DNA of 64,000 bases from Hymenopus coronatus (lineage: Eukaryota; Arthropoda; Insecta; Mantodea; Hymenopodidae): contig CM060891.1 in assembly GCA_030762935.1 (NCBI GenBank), forward strand, positions 129,001 to 193,000. Direction: 5' to 3'. A program made the position numbers and the translations under genes. Positions 48,571 to 57,646 of the stretch are shown here, in pieces. Under the pieces are notes generated by a model, which was not told the origin of the DNA, did no database searches, and saw only the letters and a program-made list of their open reading frames with translations. Positions within the stretch are counted from its first letter, which is position 1. Each line of letters opens with the position of its first letter.

Positions 48571-48990
48571 TTATAAATATTAAAAATAACGTTTCTATGC
48601 TTGGGTATAATTTTAGTAAGCTTTGAATAACAGGAAATGAATATCCATCCGAAAGTAGTTTAAGAACTATAATACAAAGATGACCACAAATAACTTGTGA
48701 AGTTTGTTGCACAGTGTCTCCTCTAACAAATTTTAAAAAGTTGATACTATTTCCCTTTAAATACTTAAAGATTTTGGCAATCCGTTTCCAAAAGTGTCAA
48801 AAACATAAGCAATTGCACCCTGTTTCCAATAACATATCCAATGTTTTCCTATACTAGAATTATCTTCAAAATTAACTACTCCATATTCTATATCTTTTGG
48901 TTTCGATGGAAGTGTATCTGATATGAATATGCCTCTAAAATGTTTAATGTTTAATCTTTTAAAGTAATTCATAATATCTATATTACTCAA
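48530..48990 (-). pseudogene. Adenain-like cysteine protease
   Basis: Adenovirus-type maturation protease (C5/Ulp1-like fold) expected to cleave capsid precursors. The 48,990-48,757 segment has GIFISDTLP, then GKHWICYWKQ with the catalytic His, and AYVFDTFGNGLP with the acidic residue position and the FG motif. A single-base frameshift near 48,757-48,760 separates it from the segment ending at 48,530, which carries QVICGHLCIIVLKLLSDGYS with the catalytic Cys and its oxyanion neighbours. All catalytic positions can therefore be seen, but in two frames. The start codon overlaps the stop of the preceding gene (48,987-48,990), a virus-like compact arrangement. Confidence 0.85.
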
Positions 48991-49478
48991 AGGCGAGACA
49001 TCTTTCTCGAATTTTTTTCAATACACATCCGTGAGGAAACTTTCACTTCCATAGCTAAATTATGACGCTTTTGCTCTTCAAGTTCCTTTGGATTCTTCTT
49101 GCTATCGAGAACTGTTTTACCAAATGCAGCGCTTCCACCTGCAAGAGAACCTACATCTGTTAAAGCACCAAGAAGCATAGGAATAGTAAATATGAGGCCG
49201 CCATATTTTATTTTAATTGAACCACCTAGTTTTGCTTTTTTTTAAGTATTAACTGCTTTGTTGAATTCGCTCAATGTCACACCATTTCCTACTTTAACAG
49301 GTATAGGCTTCTTGGCTTCCATAAGTTCTCTTATTTTAAGAACTGCATGTATAATTGTAGATACTGGAAAGATGGATCCACCATAATGAATATTGCTTCT
49401 TTTTTCGAGTCTTCTCAGAAATTTTTCAATGATAAGTAACGCATTTATGAGAGAAAAATTGATGAATTTTATAGACAA
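48987..49478 (-). pseudogene. Putative minor virion protein with hydrophobic Gly/Ala-rich segment
   Basis: One reading frame is interrupted by an in-frame TAA at 49,242. The first half (from 49,478) contains GGSIFPVSTIIHAVLK and ends NGVTLSEFNKAV. The second half contains KYGGLIFTIPMLLGALTDVG and a Gly/Ala-rich stretch, then a charged helix PKELEEQKRHNLAME. Such small basic and hydrophobic proteins next to PLA2 and protease in Polintons and adintoviruses are thought to be membrane-active minor capsid proteins, comparable to adenovirus pVI or pX. That role is inferred from position and composition. It overlaps the PLA2 frame at its start and the protease at its end. Confidence 0.6.
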
Positions 49479-49828
49479 TAGGTGTGCCTATTTTTTCGCT
49501 CAATCATTCCAAATCCTAATTTACGATTTGTCCACATTGCTCCTCTTACTAGTGCAGCATCAAATTTATCACCTAATGGTGTATCAGAATCATGTTGAAT
49601 ATCTTTAGCTGCTAATTGCAATTCTTTATCTGCAGCATGTCTTGATTCTAAATTTTTGTTATCTGTATAGAATATATCGTGATTTAAACATGCAGCATCC
49701 AATTTGTTGATTGGTTCGTCACCTCTTGCTAATCGTTCTAGTTTAGTTTCAGGACCGCAGTAATTATACTTTTTTCCTCTTGTAAAGTTATACATGTGCA
49801 TTTCTAGCATTATTCCCGAGTGCAACAC
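49469..49828 (-). CDS. Parvovirus-type phospholipase A2 domain protein
   Basis: The frame is open for 119 codons; an ATG is available at 49,810. The calcium-loop motif YNYCGPETKL is followed by NKLDAACLNHDIFY, which holds the His-Asp catalytic pair (DxxCxxHD). The helix ESRHAADKELQLAAKDI follows. In parvoviruses this domain sits at the N-terminus of VP1 and breaches endosomal membranes during entry; similar stand-alone proteins occur in Polinton/adintovirus elements. Here it is a separate small gene beside the putative membrane-active minor protein. Key residues are intact, which is unusual among the decayed neighbours. Sequence upstream of the start suggests an earlier frame lost by a stop. 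Confidence 0.85.
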   Translation of the reverse strand: MLHSGIMLEMHMYNFTRGKKYNYCGPETKLERLARGDEPINKLDAACLNHDIFYTDNKNLESRHAADKELQLAAKDIQHDSDTPLGDKFDAALVRGAMWTNRKLGFGMIERKNRHTYCL

Positions 49829-49887
49829 TTTGTTAAAGAAACCTGAACCATACCTTCCAACTTAAATGCTTTTTGGTACACATCTAA

Positions 49888-49895
49888 TTAAAGAT

Positions 49896-49970
<75 letters not shown>

Positions 49971-50904
49971 CAGCATTTGGATTTGTTTCCATATTCGTAT
50001 CAATTTTATTCAATTGCTCAAGTAACAAGTCATAAATACTTGCTATTTCGTTTCTAATTTCTGGGCTGTAATTACCAGCTTTCCATGCACCATCAAGAAC
50101 ACCAATACGACTTAAAAGTTGACCGATGTTATTCAATAGTATGTATTCTTTTTGTTTTCCTCTGTACGTTTCTATAACTCCTTTACCAACTCTAAATGAA
50201 GAAATGGGTGAATTTGATTTAGGTGAAGAAAGATAGGAATTAGACCTAACTTTTCCAGTTAATTTATCCCATGTTGGTTTTATGTACGTTTCATACTTCG
50301 TACCAGAACTAGATTTCGGTTTTCTAGTTGATGGATCATTATTTTGAAAAATTGCATTGGATTTTATAAGTATTTCTTGATAGTTTAAATAATCATCTGC
50401 TTTAACTAAGCTATCTGAAATATCCTGTTTCTTAGTAAGCAAAGTGAGTCAACCATCAGTTCCTTTGTATGTTTTTCCTTCAACAACAATAATATCTCCA
50501 TTAGGTGTTATTTCTGAATTTCCGATGTACAACTTAGATCCATGAGCTCTAATTTCGAATACTGGTTTATCAGTTTTCTCATTTAGCCGTCTTCCTAATT
50601 TCTGACCAATATGAATAGTACTATAGTTTGCGATTGCTTTTGGTTGAGGTATGAAAACTTCTTTATCTTGATATTGTAATGATGGTTGTTTAGAAAGTGG
50701 AATTAACGCGTTCATAATGTTTTTATTTTTTTCGACTAATGAGTGTAATTCGTTATTTCCTGTGATGGCATCTATAATGGGCTGATATTTTTTCTTATTT
50801 AATTCATATAACATTCTGGGTTGCCTTTTCCATTGCTTGAATTCTTCTATTAATTGCTGTCTTAATTTAAGACGTTCTTTTGGATCTTTTGGTAATTGCC
50901 TCAT
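49888..50904 (-). pseudogene. Conserved Polinton virion-associated protein, broken by an in-frame TGA
   Basis: The frame begins at 50,904 (MRQLPKDPKERLKLRQQLIE) and runs to an in-frame TGA at 50,449, then continues in the same frame from 50,442 with DDYLNYQEILIKSNAIFQNN. The first half has a basic helical N-terminus and a GSKLYIGNSEITPNGDIIV segment. The second half has a low-complexity STRKPKSSSGTKY linker and a helical C-terminus. This pairing is typical of a long unnamed protein found beside PLA2 in arthropod Polintons. The function is unknown. The C-terminus has been overwritten by an expanded TA microsatellite. The stop site looks like a single point mutation. Confidence 0.6.
49899..49970. 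repeat. (TA)n microsatellite
   Basis: About 72 bp of uninterrupted ta repeats. It encodes the alternating Tyr-Ile run at the end of the leftward frame at 50,442-49,888 and is certainly a late expansion rather than protein sequence. Confidence 0.98.
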
Positions 50905-51014
50905 TTATAGACAAAAATATATAGCTTTCATATTTTGACGTTATGTTTGAAGCTACGTTTGACGTTTGATGTACGTTTTTGGTACAAATTTACCTATGTT
51001 TGACGTGAAAATTT

Positions 51015-51785
51015 ACGTTAATTTTATAAAATCTTTTATTTGTTTGCGCTATTTACCATCATTAGGTGTTGATGTTATATCGATAGTGATAAAAGCCAAA
51101 TCCTTCTTTCCAGCACATATTCCACAGTTCTTTAAATTTATCTAAAGTCATATCTGCTCCAACAAACTCATCGTAAGCATGTTCAAGATTATTATGCTCT
51201 TGTTTATATAAACACCCAACATTGGAATTGTCTCTTATGAGCTGCTTTGGAATTGTAGTATGTTTGACCTAAGCAAAGCACGCTAATTCCCTTATGCCTT
51301 CCTCTAAAATATATTTCTCTTACTATGTCTTGGTTCTAAAATCCAATCGTCTATAACAACCAAAGAGTTGTCTTTCATTTGATCCAATGGTATTGTGTAA
51401 CCTTCTTTATCTATAAATGTTGCAAAGCATTTTCTGTTTCATTTTCAATACCTTTAAATATTTTCTGTAATTGTATTTCTTCCGATATAAAGTCCTACAT
51501 AAAATATAGTAATGATAGACATCTATCCAACCGTTTTAAGAATAACATTATCATTAGTTAAAACTGTTTTTCCACATCCTAATGGTGCTACTATTAATCC
51601 TCTAATAGTTGTGGGTAATAGCTCACCATTTATTCCAAATTCTTCATGTCTATCTTCTGGTATATATGTTATTTCCCTATCAGTTTCATGAGTAGCCTGA
51701 AGACTACTTTGTCAACCATTTATAAAATGACAAATATTCTCTAAATAAATGTATATTGCATTAGAAGGAACAAGTTCGGAGTTAC
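51015..51785 (-). pseudogene. FtsK/HerA-type genome-packaging ATPase
   Basis: Drives packaging of element DNA into capsids. On the minus strand the segment RGLIVAPLGCGKTVLTND (near 51,610-51,550) contains the Walker A motif GCGKT. Downstream, LVVIDDWILE (near 51,370-51,340) is the Walker B hydrophobic stretch with DD. After more breaks, GRHKGISVLCLGQTYY resembles the sensor region (GRH...QTY) of Polinton ATPases. The N-terminal part EITYIPEDRHEEFGINGELL precedes Walker A, near 51,680-51,640. Multiple stops and frameshifts occur after Walker A. It heads the leftward gene block and diverges from the penton-like gene, so the roughly 30-100 bp between them should hold a divergent promoter. Confidence 0.8.
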
Positions 51786-51818
51786 ATCTGACACTTTCTA
51801 AACCTATGACTATAGACA

Positions 51819-52388
51819 ATGTACATATGTCTTTGCAAGTTTTATGCTACTTTTCTAACACCAAACCTTAATGATTGTGTCTTTGAAAATATGGTATTCG
51901 AAAAACGACAATATACATTTAATGGCTTGATGGCAAAACTAAGTAAAATACTAACATTGGAAATAAAACCAAATAAAGTTACAGATAGAATCAGGATTAC
52001 TAACAAAGGAAACCAAGATTTGGATTTCACAAATTTTGGGAAGTTGTTAGGATTTTCTAAGAATCCTGTTATTAAACCTGGCGAAACAAAGACAGGACAT
52101 GATTCACCTAATTTTGTACCTTTTAACACCATTAACGTTGAAAGTAATTTAGTTTCAAATGCTGTATTCATCACCAAATATAACACAAACACAGTGATCT
52201 TATTGCCAAATTTAAACCTAATGTACCCTTTAAAGATCATATAATTTATGAGCCAGCAAATCCTTACGAGTTGCCTATTCATCATCTTGATTCAGTTAGA
52301 GATATTAAAATTTCTGATCTCAGACGAAAATGGAAATCTGATCGACTTTGGTGGTTCTAAAATTGAAATAGTTTTACGAATTCGTTAA
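51819..52388 (+). pseudogene. Penton-like (single jelly-roll) capsid protein
   Basis: The frame is open from 51,819 to 52,244 (FENMVFEKRQYTFNGLMAKLS and LGFSKNPVIKPGET), then shifts twice. The closing segments are YEPANPYELPIHHLDSVRDI and DENGNLIDFGG followed by IEIVLRIR at the stop (52,386-52,388). The final pattern of D.NGNLI.F.G......LRIR matches my recollection of the C-terminus of the small capsid (vertex) proteins in arthropod and cnidarian Polintons. It would form the capsid vertices. The gene ends 14 bp before the ATG of the major capsid gene, consistent with co-transcription. Two frameshifts. Confidence 0.6.
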
Positions 52389-52402
52389 TTTTTTGCCATT
52401 AA

Positions 52403-53616
52403 ATGGACATCAAAAGCAGCGAACAATACCAAACGAGATCATTTGAATTGAGTCATTTAAGCAAAACAGTCAGTAGTTTAGACAAAGATCTAAACATTGC
52501 TGGTGGTACTTATTTTCCTAGTAGAGCAATTGCTTACATGCAGCTTGAGCCACGTGGAAAGGCTTCAAATTGTGAATTTAATGTTGAAGATAACATCAAA
52601 CTAGTAAATAATTTCTTTCCACGTATGTTTAACAAAGCATATCTTGAAAGCTTTGGTCAAGTTATAGAAAAGGTAGATCAACCTGGTTTAATAAGCGATG
52701 TGCCTATCGATTTATTATTTCCAAAAACCGACATGGATTTATATAAAGGTGCTGGTTTTATTAATGACAAGAAACCTAATTATGAACCTGCTCGAATTTA
52801 TGAAGTATCGTATCCACTAGAATTTATATTTAACTTCTTTAGATATAATAAACAACCTTTGTGTAATTTAGGTTTAACTGTTTCATTCGAGAGAGCAGCT
52901 AATAATTCTTGTTTTAACAGATGGGGCACATTGAAAGCTGATGGATCAGTCGATAAAGCTGCTCCACATGAAGCTAAAATTGTCATAAAAGAATTTAAAA
53001 TCAAAGTTTCAATCATAGGATATCAACCAGATTATGTTTTAATTCAGAAACAAAAACTGCTAAAAAATCCAAAAATGAAATTTAACTTTTTCGTTTGGAG
53101 CGTTATGGAAGAACATAATTTTACCGGAAAAAGCATCAACATAAATGCTACAACATCTTTCAACAATTTACAATTCGATAATCCTGATATCTGTATCACA
53201 TGTTTTCAAACTAATAGGCCAACGATCAGAAAATAAATTCTAGTTAAAATGATCATTGTCAGCTTGAGAAATGGTCTTTCAAAAATTCTAGAAATGAAGA
53301 ATTTCCGATAGAACGGCAAAAATTGAAAATTATGAACCATTGTTATCAATTAGCATATGATGCTTACGCTTCATTAGTTGAAAGATGGGCAGGAAACAAA
53401 TGTGTTAGATGGAGCGTAGATGAATTTGTTCAATTTGACAATTCATGGCAGTTATGGACATGACAATTAGAAAAGAATATTACATAGGCAGATAAGAATC
53501 AACTAATAAATAGTTTAGAATTTGATGCTAATGTTCCAGCTAACACAATTTACGTTATTATGGGTGGAGAAAAAACAATCACTATCGATCTAAGTTTGAA
53601 AAGGGCCACAGAGTAA
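52403..53616 (+). pseudogene. Major capsid protein, double jelly-roll type
   Basis: Forms the icosahedral capsid shell. The 277-codon frame 52,403-53,236 starts MDIKSSEQYQTRSFELSHLS. It contains SRAIAYMQLEPRGKASNCEF and VEDNIKLVNNFFPRMF, then a LGLTVSFERAANN strand and CFQTNRP at the end. After stops and frameshifts the second half can be read to about 53,616: YQLAYDAYASLV, then FDANVPANTIYVIMGGE near the end, consistent with a second jelly-roll. Total length would be about 400 residues, shorter than the roughly 600 typical of many Polinton capsid proteins. The first half is the longest intact capsid frame in the element. Assigned from gene order and pattern; structure prediction would settle it. 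Confidence 0.7.
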
Positions 53617-53631
53617 ATTTAAATGTATTAA

Positions 53632-54430
53632 ATGAGAATCGATATAATTACCACTTTATTGTACTATATTGTATTTAAAAATGCTAATCAAACTAAATGG
53701 TATTACACATCTTCCACCTTAGTGTGGAAGAACAGGAACTTAAAAGAATCGACGAAAAAAGTCTTACACATGCAATTTTATTGTTTCAAGAATATTTTGA
53801 TTTAACAACGGATGGTTCACTTAATTCTGAAGTATTAACTTTAGTTAATTCCAAAAGATATGGAAACATGGATAATCCTTCCGTATTCTCAGCGTCTTTA
53901 CACAAATGGAAAACAAAATATTTAAGTTGGCATTATGTAGCTACAAATGAAACTATAACAAATATTACCGATTCTGCATTTAAAGTATGGGAGCGTTATA
54001 GTAGCTTGACTTTTGAACATTATTTTAAATTAGAATGTCTGGTTTTAAATTAACGTTTGCATCATAAGTTTCAGAAAAAAATATGGATACTGTACTAGTA
54101 AATTTGATGGTATTGGTGGCAGTGCTGCTCATGCATTTCATCCAGAACATGATAATTCTTTAGAGAAAATTCATATAGTTGCTGGTGAAAAATGGCATTT
54201 AAAAATGGATAAATTGAGTCCAAACGAAAAAACTAACTTATTTTCAGTTTTAATCCATGAAATCGGGCATTCTTTGGGATTACCCCATAGTAATGAAAAA
54301 GGTGCTGTTATGTATCCATATTATACAAGCGATGTTATTGATTTACATCATGATATTTTAGGAATACAAACTCTCTATGGATTTCCTTCAATTGTTCCAG
54401 TAACACAACCTACAGTAAATAATTCAAAAT
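53632..54430 (+). pseudogene. Matrix metalloproteinase: signal, prodomain, catalytic domain (5' part)
   Basis: Secreted zinc endopeptidase of the matrixin (M10A) family. A hydrophobic start (ATG 53,632, IITTLLYYIVF) lies one frameshift from the prodomain. The prodomain (53,720-53,890) has LTHAILLFQEYFDLTTDGSL and ends at SKRYGNMDNP, where the cysteine switch PRCGxPD would be; Cys is Tyr here. The catalytic domain starts KWKTKYLSWHYV, shifts frame near 54,055, then gives SKFDGIGGSAAHAFHPEHD, the zinc motif HEIGHSLGLPHS (54,257-54,292), the Met-turn AVMYPYY, and ILGIQTLYGFPS. It breaks at about 54,421, where a retroelement sits, and resumes after 60,007 with hemopexin blades. It follows the capsid gene directly, so it is cargo of the Polinton. 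MMPs of insect baculoviruses lack hemopexin. Confidence 0.88.
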
Positions 54431-54595
54431 CTTCTCGGGCTTCTAGCCAGGTAAAAACTTGGCTTGACACCAACGTTTCGAAGAAGTGCATCTTCCTCAT
54501 CTTCAGGGTGAACTGATGGTTTGAGCTTGCGGAGACTGGTATCTATAAGAGCTGGGATGAAGCTAACATCTGATTGGTTCGCGTGATATTGTGGC
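54421..54595 (-). repeat. Left inverted copy of Penelope-like terminal repeat
   Basis: The complement matches 59,832-60,007 with only a few differences. It carries the motif CTGAAGA-gaggaag-loop-cttcttc-GAAAC, in which one stem position is changed to a G-U wobble relative to the right copy. It is directly joined to 11 T residues (54,596-54,606), the poly(A) tail of the Jockey piece in reverse. Confidence 0.8.
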
Positions 54596-56030
54596 TTTTT
54601 TTTTTTACCGTGGAGGGGAAAAATGCATTACGCATTCAACCCCCAGCCGAAGTGCAATGGCTGGGAGGATATGTGGGACTCTCCGCCCTGCTGCGGCATA
54701 CCCACTAAAAAACCCCTTCACGTAATATCACGTAGTTTGCTGTATTTCATCGAAGCTTTGCGCGCCCCGCAATTGCACCCGCGGTAGTATGTGGAATTTT
54801 GGGATGCTGCCGCACTATGTGCGGGAGCGGGTAAAGGTTATTTGTAGGCTACAGCCATGAAACCTGACTGCAGCCTAGGGAATTAAAGGTGATATTGGGA
54901 AGGAATGTAGGTGAAGGTTGTGCAGGAGTTTTAGGTGGTGAACTTACATGTGAATCTGACGATTCATGTATTCATGTGAGAGCTTTGACCCCGCTGCCCT
55001 GGTGTTCGAACGGAGCTGTACAGGAGCGTTCCGGAGTTCAGTGTTGTGTCTGTGCCCCTCAGTCTGTGCAGGAGGAGCGCTGTTTTGCTGGCGATTTGAT
55101 CTGAATAACTCGGCGGAGTAGGCAGCCTGCTGCAGGAGAACCTGTTTGAGCTGTGCTGAGATGCCTTCTACAGATGCTGACAAGTCAGCTGCTGTAGACT
55201 GCAATGTTGTGATTGCTGTGGTGGTGGAAGCTTGTAGTTCCTGAAGCTTCTCGTGCATGACGCTGGAGAATGCCTCTTCTAGCGCAGCTAAGCGGGCGCC
55301 GACGTTCAGGATCTCCGCGTGGAGGTCCTGAATAGCATCCCGCGTCGCTGCGTCAGTTGAGGGTTCAGGCGGTGTGGCGTCGGTGTTGTAGTTCTGCGGT
55401 GGTGTCTTCCTAAGCCTCGGGTGGCACAGAACCGGCGGCGGTGACGAAGATCATGACCTCTACAGTCTGCGGTGGCGGAGTTGGCACCACAATAGTGGCA
55501 CCGCGGCGGAGAGGTACAGGCATCGGCCGTGTGACCGTAGGCGCAGCAGCGTCTGCAAGGCTTGTGTCGTTCCCTTTGGCTCGCCTCAACAACAAGCAGT
55601 TGCCCTAACAAGGGCAACCCAGTCGCTAAGGCAGCCTCCAGATCCGCACGATCCCGCAGTTCGACCCTCATCAGTGCTGTTGGTCCCCGGCCATTGACTA
55701 TGCGAGTAGCCCTCAAGCATGAGGGCCACTGCGACTTCGCTGCGGCGGTGAAGAGCCGGGTGGAAAGGTCCCTAGGGACCCCCCGAACCACGGCGCTGAA
55801 CCGGGAAGTGGAGCTCTGCGCAGTCGGCGACTGTTGCTGCAATCGCCGAGGTGAAGCGCTCCTAGCGGTCGGTGAAGTAGCGGCGGCTGGCGGAGGCGAT
55901 TCATTCAAGGCAGGAGTTGCCTCGGGTATCGCCGTCGATGTTGAGGCAATACTCTCGGCGGAGGTGGCCTTCCTAGAGGCTGCGGCTCGGCGTTGCTTGT
56001 TCTTCCCCATCGAAGCGAAACTGACTGACC
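54596..56030 (-). pseudogene. Jockey-type LINE fragment: gag (ORF1) and 3' tail
   Basis: The ORF1 frame from 56,010 begins MGKNKQRRAAASRKATSAES. It has a Pro/Ser/Ala-rich N-terminus, a central FSAVVRGVPRDL ... LRDRADLEAALATGLPLL domain, and zinc knuckles CRRCCAYGHTADAC and CHYCGANSATADC. After a frameshift near 55,410 the frame at 55,258-54,944 gives a coiled-coil-like C-terminus (LQELQASTTTAITTLQSTAA). Then comes a 3' region with gtgggtatgccgcagcagg and a poly(A) tail (54,596-54,606 as T). No ORF2 lies between gag and the tail, so this is a deleted copy or a non-autonomous derivative. Confidence 0.75.
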
Positions 56031-56042
56031 AAATTTTTGATT

Positions 56043-56815
56043 TTAGGTAAACGGTATATAGGCTATGGCGGCTGGCTTGTCTTTCTGTTGAGTGTTCTTG
56101 CTGGGGTTTCTTTTTCGTCCGGCTCTTTTCAGCGCTGATGTGATGTCCTTGGCTGAATATCCATTTTGTTGGAGTGTGAATTTTAGGTATTGAAATTCCG
56201 TTTGCAGATTATCTGGGTCTGATACAGAAACTGTTCTATGTGCCAATGTGTTGAGAATGCCCATTCGTTGTGACTTATGGTGGAAGCTGTTTGCGTTGAG
56301 ATAAAGATCCGTGTGTGTAGGTTTTCGGTAGACGGCATGACCAAGAGTTCCGTCCGCTTTTCTGGTAACCAGAATGTCCAGAAATGGGAGGGAAGCATTT
56401 TTCTCAACTTCCATTGTGAACTGTATTTGTGATCTGAGGCTATTTAGGTGTGCAAGAAAATCTGGAAGTGTGCAGTCCATGCGGCCAAATTACAAATGTA
56501 TCATCTACATATCTGTAAAAATGTGTAGGTTTTAATGGGGCTGTGTTAAGTATTTCATGCTCCAAAAACTCCATATAGAAATTGGCAATAGCTGGTGACA
56601 GAGGAGAGCCCATGGCAACACCGTCTGTCTGCTCGTAGTAGGTGTTGCCATACAGAAAATAAGTGGAAGTAAGTGTGTGACTAAACAGTGCAGTAATACC
56701 AGGTGGAAAGTGTTCTGACAATAGTTGTATTGTTTCCGCAAGGGGAACTCTGGTGAAGAAAGATACTACATCGAAACTAACAGGCTTCACTTTGATGTTG
56801 TCAAGAACTTCAATT
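56043..56815 (-). pseudogene. Penelope-like element reverse transcriptase fragment (inverted)
   Basis: Reading leftward from about 56,800: PVSFDVVSFFTRVPLAETI (RT motif A region), YYEQTDGVAMGSPLSPAIAN (motif B region), and HFYRYVDDTFVIW (catalytic YVDD) at about 56,530-56,490. After a frameshift come MEVEKNASLPFLDILVTRK and LQQNGYSAKDITSALKRAG to 56,043. These are the palm, fingers and thumb of a Penelope-like RT, which copies RNA at a target site. The N-terminal part is missing. Its natural continuation, the GIY-YIG part, lies immediately to the right but on the opposite strand. Confidence 0.88.
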
Positions 56816-57232
56816 TTTTCGGGAAAGATTAGTAGACTACTCTACAAATATGTCAAAACCATCCATAAGCCACCATCTAAAATCAAAAATTTGGTCAGGC
56901 CAGTTAAAGATAATTTAGCTCTCAGAGTACCTGGTGTCTACCACATTCCTTGCGAATGCAGCGCAGCGTACATTGGCCAAACAGGACGCACTATTGCCAC
57001 ACGCGTTTCTGAACACCAAAGGTCAATAAGGCTTATGCAACCCGAAAAATCTGGACTGGCTGAACAGAGCTAACTTTACCAACACTAAGATAGTGACAAA
57101 GTGTTCGAACTACTGGGAAAGGAGAGTAAAAGAAGCTTTAGCCATCTCATCTGAAACAAATAATCTAAATCGCGACTCTGGCCTACAATTAAGTTCAGCA
57201 TGGACACTAATGTTAAAGAGCCTTAATATCTA
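56816..57232 (+). pseudogene. Penelope-like element GIY-YIG endonuclease domain
   Basis: Starting near 56,820 the plus strand reads GKISRLLYKYVKTIHKPPSK, then NLVRPVKDNLALRVPGVYHI, CECSAAYIGQTGRTIATRVSEH (GVYHI...AYIGQTGR is the GIY-YIG core; R and H follow). After a frameshift near 57,070 it reads ANFTNTKIVTKCSNYWERRV and SGLQLSSAW to a stop near 57,232. This is the endonuclease that nicks target DNA for Penelope-like elements. The part begins almost exactly where the inverted RT fragment leaves off, which points to an internal inversion during insertion. Confidence 0.88.
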
Positions 57233-57646
57233 ATCCTCTACCTGCAGTCTTCCAAGACTTATTTTCTAGCAGGTGCATGCTCAAACACAAAACATTAGCC
57301 GAATAACTGCTATAAATAGTTTTCTACGAAGTCCGTCCAGTCCAGTGTGATTGGCAGGCTGAGGGCAGCCCGAGGTGTGTTAGACGTGTCCCTGTTCTCA
57401 GAGAGAACTTAACCACGTTCTGACGGGATTGTGGTTTTTGTAGGATGGCGGGTGTGTCTTGGGGTTGTGGAGTGACAGGAGGAGGCGAATATTGCTCCTC
57501 GACGGTTGCCTTGATGGTGCAACGGCCCTTGTGCACCGCTGGTGTGTGTTTATCAAAATGTTTCTTGAGATTTAATTTTGAATCCAAGCAACTCTTGAAG
57601 GATAATAAGGAGCTTAGCCGTAGCAGCTGTTGGTGGTGCTCCTTCG
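57233..57646 (-). other. Unassigned stretch between Penelope-like and Jockey pieces
   Basis: A minus-strand frame (57,665-57,324) is open for 113 codons with a Pro/Gln/Thr-rich segment (PPPVTPQPQDTPAILQKPQS) but no recognised domain. It may belong to the 3' region of the Jockey copy or the 3' region of the Penelope-like element. I cannot place the boundary. Confidence 0.35.

Noticed and set aside
49866..50057. Plus-strand frame with long Tyr-Ile run
   Set aside because: Produced by the TA microsatellite.
51842..52285. 147-codon minus-strand frame over the penton-like gene
   Set aside because: Antisense shadow. The plus strand has the family-like C-terminal pattern and is followed in order by the capsid gene.
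55562..56050. 162-codon plus-strand frame over the Jockey gag
   Set aside because: Antisense shadow in GC-rich sequence. The minus strand carries the zinc knuckles.
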